Assembly: GCA_009699565.1 (NCBI GenBank) | Contig: WLNX01000028.1 | Coordinates: 1 to 12,718 of the forward strand | DNA length: 12,718 nt | Direction of reading: 5' to 3' | Source of the DNA: Actinomycetota bacterium | GTDB lineage: Bacteria; Actinomycetota; Thermoleophilia; Solirubrobacterales; Solirubrobacteraceae | Part shown: positions 1-6,952 of the stretch, piece by piece | How the letters are laid out: every line of letters begins with the position of its first letter | How positions within the stretch are numbered: the stretch's first letter is position 1 | Position numbers and translations under genes: made by a program | Notes under the pieces: model-generated | Told to the model about the DNA's origin: nothing | What the model saw: the letters and a program-made list of their open reading frames with translations, nothing else | The model's database searches: none

Positions 1-855
1 GCAGGCGGCCACAGCAGGCGGATCGCCGAAAAGCTGGGCCCGGACGGGCTGCTGATCGCGATCGACCGCGATTCAGAGGCGCGGCGGCGCTACGACGACA
101 TCGAGGGCGAACTGCCCTGCCAATCACGCTTCATTGAGGCTCCGTTTGCTGAAGCGCTGGCCCAACTCGGCGAAGAGCAGATTCCGGTCGACATGGTCTG
201 GTTCGATCTTGGCGTCTCGTCAATGCAGATTGACACTCCTGAACGCGGCTTCTCCTACTCCGCCGACGCGCCGCTCGATATGCGGATGGACCCGAGCGTT
301 GGCGTGACCGCAGCCGAGATAGTCGCCGAATGGGATGAGCGGCGGCTCGCACGGACCTTCCGCGAATACGGCGAGGAGCGCTACAGCGATCGCATCGCAA
401 GGGCGATCGTGCGCGAACGCGAGCGTCGGCCGATTGAGACCACCACCGAGCTGGTTGACATCGTCACTGCAGCAATCCCTACTCCGGCACGCTTTGGCGC
501 CGGCCATCCGGCTAAGCGCGTCTTCCAGGCACTAAGAATCGCTGTCAACGACGAGCTCGATCAGATCGACCGGGCGCTCCCGCTGGCGTGGGAGCTGCTG
601 CGCGAAAATGGCCGATTTGCAGGAATTTCGTTCCAGTCGCTTGAAGATCGCCGCGTGAAACAGTTTCTCGCAGGCCTGGCCCGCGAATGCGTCTGCCCAC
701 CCGGGCTTCCGATCTGCCGCTGCGGCCACGTCTCCGAGGCGAAGCTGCTGACCCGCGGCGGAATCACGCCGACGGAGGCCGAGACGGACGAGAACCCGCG
801 GGCACGCTCGGCGCGAATGCGTGCAGCCCTGAAGATCGCCGGAGCGACTCAATGA
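1..855 (+). CDS. rsmH: RsmH, 16S rRNA m4C1402 methyltransferase (5' end missing)
   Basis: RsmH (MraW) transfers a methyl group from S-adenosylmethionine to N4 of cytidine 1402 in the decoding centre of 16S rRNA. The frame is open from base 1, so the start lies outside the window; 284 residues are visible, and roughly 25 N-terminal residues are probably missing. The sequence opens inside the SAM-binding motif (AGGHS), followed by LIAIDRD. Next come DLGVSSMQID, RGFSYSADAPLDMRMD, HPAKRVFQALRI and the C-terminal NPRARSARMR, all family signatures. The usual ISFHSLEDR motif reads ISFQSLEDR (His to Gln, codon at 634-636). The Cys-rich stretch near 690-730 (CVCPPGLPICRCGH) is usual for the family. 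The TGA stop overlaps the ftsL ATG. rsmH commonly heads dcw clusters after mraZ, which would lie upstream of the window. Identification is secure. Confidence 0.97.
   Translation, partial: AGGHSRRIAEKLGPDGLLIAIDRDSEARRRYDDIEGELPCQSRFIEAPFAEALAQLGEEQIPVDMVWFDLGVSSMQIDTPERGFSYSADAPLDMRMDPSVGVTAAEIVAEWDERRLARTFREYGEERYSDRIARAIVRERERRPIETTTELVDIVTAAIPTPARFGAGHPAKRVFQALRIAVNDELDQIDRALPLAWELLRENGRFAGISFQSLEDRRVKQFLAGLARECVCPPGLPICRCGHVSEAKLLTRGGITPTEAETDENPRARSARMRAALKIAGATQ
841..844 (+). promoter_or_regulatory. Ribosome binding site for ftsL
   Basis: GGAG lies 7 bases before the ATG at 852, inside the last codons of rsmH. It fixes the ftsL start, although the frame stays open upstream to about 687. 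Confidence 0.7.
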
Positions 856-1514
856 CCCCTCCGCCCACAGCGGCTTCGGCCACGGTTGGGCGCGCCGCCC
901 GGCCTACCCGTGAACGGCGTCGATCAATCTCGCGGCCGTCACGCGGCGACATCGTCCGCGTTGGCTCTGCGTCCGGCAGCGTTGTAGCGAAGGCATTTGT
1001 AGGCCGCCGACTAATTGGCGTCCTCGCTGCAGCCCTGATCGGGCTCGTCTTCGTTCAGGTGACGCTGCTCAAGCTGAACACACAGATCAGTGCCAACGCG
1101 GAGCGCTCGGCGCTGCTGACTCGTCAGATAGCCGAGCAGCGCTCGACCTTGGCAAAGCTTGACGCTTCTCAACGCGTCACTGGGGCGGCCGACAACCTTG
1201 GCCTCGTGATGCCGGCCCCTGACGCAGTCTGTTACCTGAAGACCGGCAACCACCACGCCTGCAGCGTTAACGCCGACTCGATCAACGTCGCTTCGGACGT
1301 GACGGGCGACCCGTCGGCTGCTTCACCGGATTCAGCGGAGACCACAGTCGATCAGGGCACGGCAGCCTCCGACGGCGCGGCAGCAGAGGCGGATCAGACG
1401 ACGCAGGCGGCGCCCGACAGCTCTAGCCAAGGGGACAGCTCCGGCCAAGCGCAGGCGGAGGCTCCAACTGGCGGCACGAATGGCGGCGGTATGGCCGCCG
1501 GAGCCGGCGGATAA
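852..1514 (+). CDS. ftsL: FtsL/DivIC-type cell division protein with long low-complexity C-terminal tail
   Basis: This is a small bitopic division protein that should join FtsQ and FtsI-FtsW in the divisome. The ATG at 852 overlaps the rsmH stop (ATGA) and has a GGAG upstream, giving 220 residues. Visible parts are a basic cytoplasmic N-terminus (residues 1-53, many Arg), one membrane segment (about 54-73), and a coiled-coil-like stretch (about 76-108). A closing block AADNLGLVMPAPDAVCYLK (112-130) matches the typical end of the FtsL/DivIC domain. Residues 138-220 are an Ala/Ser/Asp/Gln/Thr-rich, then Gly-rich tail, expected outside the membrane and probably disordered. Typical FtsL proteins stop near the end of the coiled coil, so the tail is unusual. 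Cys127 and Cys137 flank a short loop. FtsL diverges quickly, so the call rests on topology, the LG-x-V-x-P block and position between rsmH and ftsI. Confidence 0.85.
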   Translation: MTPPPTAASATVGRAARPTRERRRSISRPSRGDIVRVGSASGSVVAKAFVGRRLIGVLAAALIGLVFVQVTLLKLNTQISANAERSALLTRQIAEQRSTLAKLDASQRVTGAADNLGLVMPAPDAVCYLKTGNHHACSVNADSINVASDVTGDPSAASPDSAETTVDQGTAASDGAAAEADQTTQAAPDSSSQGDSSGQAQAEAPTGGTNGGGMAAGAGG

Positions 1515-1517
1515 AAG

Positions 1518-3179
1518 ATGCCGCTCGTCGAACGGCGCATCGGGATCCTGTTCGCGGTCTTCCTGCTCTGCCTTTCGGCTGCCGGCCTTCGGATCGTCTA
1601 CCTCGGTCTGATCAAGGGGTCGGGCCTCTCAAACTACGCGACGGCCCAGCAGGTCTCGATGACCAAGCTCCCCGCCCAGCGGGGAACGATCACCGACCGC
1701 AAGGGAGTCCCGCTTGCCAGCTCGGTTCCAGCCGACGACGTATCGGCAACGCCATATCTGATCACGGACCCTGTCGCGACCGCTAACCGGCTAGCGCCGA
1801 TCCTCAAGGTGCCCGCGGACAAACTCGTTACCGAGTTGGCTAGACGCGACACCGGGTTCGTATACCTCGCGCGCCGCGTGCCCGCCGGCGCCGCGGACCG
1901 CATAAAGGCTCTCAACATCAACGGGATTGACTTCGCTCCAGGCGCCCTGCGCACATACCCGCGCGGAGCACTCGCCGCCCAAGTACTCGGCGTGGTCGGA
2001 GTGGACGGCAACGGTCTGTTCGGGCTCGAATATGCGCATGACAAAGCGCTGCGTGGGCGCGACGGCGAGCAGCGCCGCGTTCTCGATGGCGGCCGCCAGG
2101 CAATTGAGACCCGCGACACAACAAAGGCGATTGCGGGCGGCTCGATGGCTTTGACATTGGACGCCGAGATCCAGCAGCGGACGGAAGACGTTCTGGCCGG
2201 GGTCGCCGCCGAGTACAGCCCCAAGGGTGCTACGGCGATCGTGACGAACCCCAAGACCGGTGCGGTGCTGGCGATGGCCAACTGGCCGAAGGTTGACGCG
2301 AACAAGCCAGGGAGCGCGCCTGCAGCGGCCGTACAAAACCGGGCTCTCGGCATGACGTACGAGCCGGGGTCCACATTCAAGGCCTTCACGGTCGCCGCTG
2401 CGCTCGAAGACAAGAAGGTGGAACCAACGACGTCCTTCAACCTCGCCCCGACAATCCAGGTCGCCGACCGGGTCATCGGCGAATCCCACGAGCGCGGCTG
2501 GGAGACTCTCGACACCGCCGCAATTCTCGCCCAGTCGAGCAACGTGGGTGCAATCACAATCGGTCAGCGGCTCGGCGCAAAGCGCTTTAGCCAGTGGGTT
2601 GACCGATTTGGATTTGGGCACAAGACCGGCGTTGATCTGCCGGGAGAAGAGCGCGGTCTCATCACTCCGCTGGAGAAATACTCCGGCTCCTCAATGGGCA
2701 ACATGCCGATCGGGCAGGGTCAGCTTGTGACTCCCGTCCAGATGATGGCTGCCTACGGCGCGATCGCTAACGGAGGGGTTCTCAACACTCCCCACGTGGT
2801 CGACGGCGTCAACGGGAAGAAGGCTCCATCTGCGGCCGGCAAGCGCATCCTAAGTACCGCCACAGCGGCGTCGGTCCGCGAGATGCTGACCGGCGTCTTC
2901 CAGCCAGGCGGTACGGCGAGCGAAGTCTCGATCCCCGGTTACGAGCTGGCTGGAAAGACTGGTACCGCGAACAAGATCGACCCGACGACCGGCAAGTACT
3001 CCGACAGCCAGTACGTCGCATCGTTCGTCGGCATGGCGCCCGCAAAGAACCCGCAGCTCCTGATTAGCGTGATCGTTGACGAGCCCCAAGGAGACATCTA
3101 CGGTGGCTCGGTTGCCGCGCCCGCCTTCGGCAAGATTGCAGCGTTCTCGCTGCCGTATCTGCGAATCGCACCCAAGTAA
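1518..3179 (+). CDS. ftsI: FtsI (PBP3-type), septal peptidoglycan transpeptidase
   Basis: This is a class B penicillin-binding protein that cross-links stem peptides of septal peptidoglycan and works with the FtsW glycosyltransferase. It has 553 residues. A short cytoplasmic N-terminus is followed by a membrane anchor (about 8-31). The PBP dimerisation domain starts with the RGTITDRKG box (55-63). The transpeptidase domain carries all three active-site motifs: STFK with catalytic Ser285 and Lys288, SSN at 340-342, and KTGT at 480-483. The protein ends at ...LPYLRIAPK with no PASTA repeats. The ATG follows the ftsL stop after one codon, in the same frame (TAA AAG ATG). A clear Shine-Dalgarno is not visible (only a loose GGCGG), so translation may depend on ftsL translation. 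Placement after ftsL supports a division role over elongation-type PBP2. Confidence 0.96.
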   Translation: MPLVERRIGILFAVFLLCLSAAGLRIVYLGLIKGSGLSNYATAQQVSMTKLPAQRGTITDRKGVPLASSVPADDVSATPYLITDPVATANRLAPILKVPADKLVTELARRDTGFVYLARRVPAGAADRIKALNINGIDFAPGALRTYPRGALAAQVLGVVGVDGNGLFGLEYAHDKALRGRDGEQRRVLDGGRQAIETRDTTKAIAGGSMALTLDAEIQQRTEDVLAGVAAEYSPKGATAIVTNPKTGAVLAMANWPKVDANKPGSAPAAAVQNRALGMTYEPGSTFKAFTVAAALEDKKVEPTTSFNLAPTIQVADRVIGESHERGWETLDTAAILAQSSNVGAITIGQRLGAKRFSQWVDRFGFGHKTGVDLPGEERGLITPLEKYSGSSMGNMPIGQGQLVTPVQMMAAYGAIANGGVLNTPHVVDGVNGKKAPSAAGKRILSTATAASVREMLTGVFQPGGTASEVSIPGYELAGKTGTANKIDPTTGKYSDSQYVASFVGMAPAKNPQLLISVIVDEPQGDIYGGSVAAPAFGKIAAFSLPYLRIAPK

Positions 3180-3195
3180 GAGCCGGAACGCTCGT

Positions 3196-3201
3196 TAGTC
3201 T
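3196..3201 (+). promoter_or_regulatory. Putative -10 element for a leaderless murE transcript
   Basis: TAGTCT fits the TANNNT -10 consensus and ends 6 bases before the murE ATG, so a start site 7 bases downstream would fall on the A of the ATG at 3208. No Shine-Dalgarno is present in the 28-base gap after ftsI. There is no good -35 match at 17-18 bases. A similar layout, with the same CTCGT five bases placed identically, precedes murD. This is inference from sequence only. Confidence 0.45.
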
Positions 3202-3207
3202 GGCCCC

Positions 3208-4635
3208 ATGCGGCTGCACGAGCTATTTGACGGCCTCAACCAGATCGTCGAGGACCCTGAGATCGTCTCTCTGCAGCTGGACAGTCGTGCCGTCACTGCC
3301 GGAACGATGTTCTGCTGCGTCCCCGGATACGAACGTGACGGACACGACTTTGCCGGGGATGCGATTGAATCCGGCGCCTCGGCCCTCCTCACGGAACGGC
3401 CGCTAGGGCTGGGAGTCCCCGAGATCGTCGTCGGGAACGTGCGAGAGGCGATGGCGCCAGCCGCCGCGAGGCTCTACGGGAATCCGACTGCAAAGCTGAA
3501 GATGGTCGGGATAACCGGCACCAACGGCAAGACGACGACGGCTTACCTGACGCGTGCGCTGCTGGAGGGCGGCGGAATGCGGACCGGTCTGCTCGGGAGC
3601 GTCCACGAGATAATCGGAGGTCACGCAAAGAAGTCTCTTAGGACGACGCCCGAGGCGGTTGACCTGCAGCAAAGCTTTGCCGAGATGGTGGCTGCCGGTG
3701 ACGTCGCCTGCGCGATGGAAGTTTCGTCGCACGCAATACGACTGCACCGAGTGGACGCGATTGACTGGAACGTCAAGGTCTTCACCAACCTCACCCATGA
3801 GCATCTCGATTTCCATGGCGACATGGAGGACTACTTCGACGCCAAGGCTTCGCTGTTCCGATCAGGCGGAGGCGCCGCGATCATCAACGTCGACGACCCG
3901 TTCGGTCGCCGACTGGCAGAGGAACTCGGCTCGGCCACAACGGTCGGCGTCGACAGCGCCGATGCCGACCTGCGCGCAGAGGTCGTCGCAACCGACTCAC
4001 GCTCGACCTTGTTCCGAGTGGACGGCGTTGAAATGCGAGTGCCCCTGCCCGGCCCTTTCAACCTCCTGAATGCCGTCTGTGCGGTAGCCGCCGCTCGGCA
4101 GCTCGGGGTTGACTACGAGCAGATGGAGCAGGGCCTCGAGCACGCAGAGGTTGCGCCGGGCCGCTTTCAGCCGATTGATTGCGATCAGGAGTTCGCTGTG
4201 ATCGTCGACTACGCGCACACGCCCGACGCCCTCGACAATGCCCTTCGCACGGCGCGAGGGCTGGCCGACGGCCGTGTGATTCTCGTCTTTGGTGCTGGAG
4301 GAGATCGGGATGCGAGCCGACGCCCGCTGATGGGGGCATCGGCCGGCGCGGGCGCCGATCTTGTGTTCCTCACGTCCGATAATCCGCGCTCCGAGGACCC
4401 TGCGTCGATCATCGAACAGATCGGTTCCGGATTTGGCGAAGGTGGAGCCCGGATGGAAGTAGTTATCGATCGCTCGCAGGCGATCGAGGAAGCGCTGCGC
4501 GAGGCGACCGCCGGAGATCTAGTACTGATTGCCGGCCGAGGCCATGAGCGCTGGCAAGAGATTGCGGGCGGCGAGATGATCCCGTTCGACGACGCCGCGG
4601 TGGCGCGCGAGGCCTTGACGAGGATGACCTCGTGA
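3208..4635 (+). CDS. murE: MurE, UDP-MurNAc-tripeptide synthetase (diaminopimelate-adding)
   Basis: MurE is a cytoplasmic ATP-dependent ligase adding the third residue of the stem peptide to UDP-MurNAc-L-Ala-D-Glu. It has 475 residues, a normal length. Visible motifs in order are LDSR (24-27) of the uridine-binding domain, P-loop TGTNGKTTT (Lys108), TTPE, MEVSSHAI and FTNLTHEHLDFHG. After these come the lysine that is carbamylated in the family (Lys213 in FDAK), DYAHTPDAL, GAGGDRDASRRP, DNPR (391-394) and AGRGHE. DNPR is the known signature of diaminopimelate-specific MurE, as opposed to the lysine-adding type, so a DAP-type peptidoglycan is predicted. Whether it is meso- or LL-DAP cannot be told from this. 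The ATG at 3208 follows ftsI by 28 bases with no ribosome binding site. The stop overlaps the murF GTG by four bases. Confidence 0.97.
   Translation: MRLHELFDGLNQIVEDPEIVSLQLDSRAVTAGTMFCCVPGYERDGHDFAGDAIESGASALLTERPLGLGVPEIVVGNVREAMAPAAARLYGNPTAKLKMVGITGTNGKTTTAYLTRALLEGGGMRTGLLGSVHEIIGGHAKKSLRTTPEAVDLQQSFAEMVAAGDVACAMEVSSHAIRLHRVDAIDWNVKVFTNLTHEHLDFHGDMEDYFDAKASLFRSGGGAAIINVDDPFGRRLAEELGSATTVGVDSADADLRAEVVATDSRSTLFRVDGVEMRVPLPGPFNLLNAVCAVAAARQLGVDYEQMEQGLEHAEVAPGRFQPIDCDQEFAVIVDYAHTPDALDNALRTARGLADGRVILVFGAGGDRDASRRPLMGASAGAGADLVFLTSDNPRSEDPASIIEQIGSGFGEGGARMEVVIDRSQAIEEALREATAGDLVLIAGRGHERWQEIAGGEMIPFDDAAVAREALTRMTS
4620..4624 (+). promoter_or_regulatory. Ribosome binding site for murF
   Basis: GAGGA inside the end of murE sits 7 bases before the GTG at 4632 and supports that start over later candidates. 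Confidence 0.6.
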
Positions 4636-5960
4636 GGGACCGGTGGACGGCAGGACAGGTGGCCGAGGCGCTAGGCGGCACGCTCGTGGCCGGCGATCCG
4701 CTGGCTGAAGGACCGAGCGAGGCCGTCGTCGACTCGCGCAAGGCGACAGGCGGGTCACTCTTCTTCGGCGTTGCCGGTGAGAAGGTTGACGGAGGGGCGT
4801 TCGCTCAAGCGGCCCTCAGCCAGGGCGCATGGGGGGTCGTGACGACCGCCGTCCACTCTCAAGGACTTGAAGTACCTGAAGGCGGGGTTGTCATCGCCGT
4901 TGACGACCCGGTTGCCGCCCTGGCCCAAATGGCCGCGCGGTGGAGGGACGAGATCGGTTGCGCGGTGATTGCTGTGACCGGTTCGACGGGGAAGACCTCG
5001 ACCAAAGACACGATCGCCGGGATGCTTGCCGGTGCGCGCAGGACCGTCGCGACGCACGAGAACTTCAACACCGAGATTGGGCTGCCGCTGACCATCCTTG
5101 GCGCGCCCGCAGAGACCGAGGTTCTAGTTCTGGAGATGGCAATGAGAGGCGAGGGACAGATCGCCGAGCTGGCCCGCATCGCGAGGCCGGACGTAGGTGT
5201 AGTCGTCAATGTTGGCCCCGTCCACCTTGAACTGCTTGGAAGCGTCGAAGCGGTCGCGAGGGCAAAGGCGGAGCTGATCGGAGGACTGGCGGAGGACTCG
5301 GTCGCCGTAGTGCCGGGGGACGAGCCGCTGCTCGAGCCCTACCTGCGGAGCGATCTCAGGATCGTTCGGTTCGGTCCGGGTGGCGAGATCACAGAGCTGC
5401 CGGAAGGGCTTGAACTTCCTTTTGCGTCCGCACACATGCGCAGCAACGCACTAGCCGCGCTGGCGGCGGTCAGGGCTCTGGGGGTGGAACCTCACGGCAG
5501 GATCGAGGTGGAGCTCTCGCAGATGAGAGGCCAGCGGCTGCTGCTGAAGGAGAACGTCGTCGTTATCAACGATTGCTACAACGCGAACCCGATGTCGATG
5601 AACGCTGCGCTTGACGACCTCGCCCAATCAGCCTCCGGCCGCAGCGTGGCGGTGCTCGGCGACATGCGCGAGCTTGGCGCCGACCAGAGGCGTTTCCACG
5701 CGGAACTTGGCGCTCACGTCCGCGAGATGGGGATCGATGTCCTCGTTACGGTGGGTGATCTGGCCGGCCTCGCAGGGCCGCCATTCGGGGGAGAGGACCT
5801 GCATCTGCTTCCCGACGCCGCCGCCGCAGCAGAGCTGATCGGCTCGCTGATCGAGCCGGGCGACACGGTGTTGATCAAAGGATCCCGTGGGGTTGGCCTA
5901 GAAGTAGTCGCAGACGCGCTGTGCGAAGCGCTACCCCCAGCGGCCGGAGGAGATTTCTAG
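4632..5960 (+). CDS. murF: MurF, UDP-MurNAc-tripeptide D-Ala-D-Ala ligase
   Basis: MurF joins the dipeptide D-Ala-D-Ala to the UDP-MurNAc-tripeptide, making the UDP-MurNAc-pentapeptide in the cytoplasm. It has 442 residues, a usual length. The N-terminal substrate domain shows VDSRKATGGSLFFGVAGEKVDG. The P-loop is TGSTGKTST (Lys121). Family motifs follow: THENFNTEIGLPLTIL, EMAMRGEGQI, VNVGPVHLELLGS, AKAEL, INDCYNANPMSM and VLGDMRELG. Close to the end is IKGSRGVGLE. The GTG start overlaps the murE stop as GTGA, so the two are likely coupled. A TAG at 5958-5960 ends it, and the last G is also the first base of mraY. The partner enzyme Ddl, which makes D-Ala-D-Ala, is not in this window. Confidence 0.97.
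   Translation: MRDRWTAGQVAEALGGTLVAGDPLAEGPSEAVVDSRKATGGSLFFGVAGEKVDGGAFAQAALSQGAWGVVTTAVHSQGLEVPEGGVVIAVDDPVAALAQMAARWRDEIGCAVIAVTGSTGKTSTKDTIAGMLAGARRTVATHENFNTEIGLPLTILGAPAETEVLVLEMAMRGEGQIAELARIARPDVGVVVNVGPVHLELLGSVEAVARAKAELIGGLAEDSVAVVPGDEPLLEPYLRSDLRIVRFGPGGEITELPEGLELPFASAHMRSNALAALAAVRALGVEPHGRIEVELSQMRGQRLLLKENVVVINDCYNANPMSMNAALDDLAQSASGRSVAVLGDMRELGADQRRFHAELGAHVREMGIDVLVTVGDLAGLAGPPFGGEDLHLLPDAAAAAELIGSLIEPGDTVLIKGSRGVGLEVVADALCEALPPAAGGDF
5946..5952 (+). promoter_or_regulatory. Strong ribosome binding site for mraY
   Basis: GGAGGAG lies 7 bases before the GTG at 5960. It decides the mraY start against the upstream ATG at 5921, which would overlap murF by 40 bases and add a polar, basic stretch ahead of the first membrane segment. 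Confidence 0.85.
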
Positions 5961-6928
5961 TGGGCGAGGTACTGATCGGAGGAACCTGCGCGCTACTGCT
6001 TTGCGTCTTCGCTTCACCGACATTCATCGGCTACCTGAGGGGGCGCGAGTTCGGCCAGAACATCCGCGACGAGGGCCCCGAGCATCACCAGTCGAAGGCG
6101 GGTACGCCGACGATGGGTGGGGTGCTGATCTTTCTGTCAATTGCAGTGCCCTTCCTCGTCCTGAGCGACTACGACTGGCGTGCCGTCGGCGTCTTTGGAA
6201 CCGCCATCGCTTGTGCGCTGCTGGGCTTTGTCGACGACTACGCGAAGATCGTCCAGCGTCGCTCGCTGGGGATCCAGGGGCGCGTCAAGATGCTCGTCCT
6301 GCTGCTGATCTCGCTGCTGCTGTGGTGGGTTGCCACTCACAAGGCCGGGATCTCAACAACAATTCACCTCCGCTTCGTCGATGCGAGCCTCGATCTCGGC
6401 TTCTTTTTTCCGGTAGCCGTCTTCCTGGTAATTGCCGGGTCGACGAACGCCGTCAATCTCAGTGACGGACTCGACGGGCTCGCCGCAGGCTGCGTCGGCA
6501 TCGTGATGCTCGCCTATGTCGCGATTACCTTCATCACTACGGGGGACGGCGACCTGGCGCTGCTCAGCGCCTGCGTAGTTGGCGCCTGCGTCGGCTTCCT
6601 TTGGTTCAACGCGTTCCCGGCGACGATCTTCATGGGCGACACAGGCTCACTCGGGTTGGGCGGCGCGATCGGTGCGATGGCCGTGATGACCGACACGATG
6701 CTGCTCCTCGTGCTGATCGGCGGCATCTTCGTGATCGAGGCGCTCAGCGTGATCATCCAGGTATTCGCCTTCCAGAGCTTCAGGAGGAGAGTCTTCCTAA
6801 TGGCGCCAATTCACCATCATTTTGAGATGAAGGGCTGGTCCGAGACGAAGATCATCCTCCGCTTCTGGATCATTGCTGCCGTCTGTTCGGCAATCGGATT
6901 CACCCTCTATCAGGCCAACATCACCTAA
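5960..6928 (+). CDS. mraY: MraY, phospho-MurNAc-pentapeptide translocase
   Basis: MraY is an integral membrane enzyme transferring phospho-MurNAc-pentapeptide from UDP to undecaprenyl phosphate, forming lipid I. With the GTG at 5960 it has 322 residues, within the family range. Hydrophobic segments fill most of the length, consistent with about ten membrane helices. Conserved cytoplasmic motifs are present: QNIRDEGPEHHQSKAGTPTMGG, DDYAK with Asp92 and Asp93, NLSDGLDG (166-173, containing the catalytic-region Asp169), MGDTGSLGLGG (Asp227) and the HHHFE loop (285-289). The start overlaps the murF stop by one base (TAGTG) behind a near-perfect ribosome binding site. It ends 24 bases before the murD ATG. 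The NLSDG form, where many relatives have NLTDG, is a mild variant. Confidence 0.97.
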   Translation: MGEVLIGGTCALLLCVFASPTFIGYLRGREFGQNIRDEGPEHHQSKAGTPTMGGVLIFLSIAVPFLVLSDYDWRAVGVFGTAIACALLGFVDDYAKIVQRRSLGIQGRVKMLVLLLISLLLWWVATHKAGISTTIHLRFVDASLDLGFFFPVAVFLVIAGSTNAVNLSDGLDGLAAGCVGIVMLAYVAITFITTGDGDLALLSACVVGACVGFLWFNAFPATIFMGDTGSLGLGGAIGAMAVMTDTMLLLVLIGGIFVIEALSVIIQVFAFQSFRRRVFLMAPIHHHFEMKGWSETKIILRFWIIAAVCSAIGFTLYQANIT

Positions 6929-6939
6929 CCGAAGCCTCG

Positions 6940-6945
6940 TATCGT
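6940..6945 (+). promoter_or_regulatory. Putative -10 element for a leaderless murD transcript
   Basis: TATCGT fits TANNNT and ends 7 bases before the ATG at 6953, so the expected start site is A6952 or A6953. The gap after mraY has no Shine-Dalgarno. CTCGT sits at the same distance from the ATG as in front of murE. There is no convincing -35 hexamer. The upstream in-frame GTG at 6944 would overlap this element and is less likely to be the start. Confidence 0.45.
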
Positions 6946-6952
6946 GGGCGCA

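Noticed and set aside
1634..2557. Long antisense open frame of 307 codons inside ftsI
   Set aside because: It is the complement of a clear ftsI gene in GC-rich DNA, where long shadow frames are expected. It shows no recognisable motifs or independent start signal.
5921..5959. Upstream ATG start for mraY
   Set aside because: It would add 13 basic, polar residues and overlap murF. GTG 5960 has a near-perfect GGAGGAG site and gives a normal MraY N-terminus.
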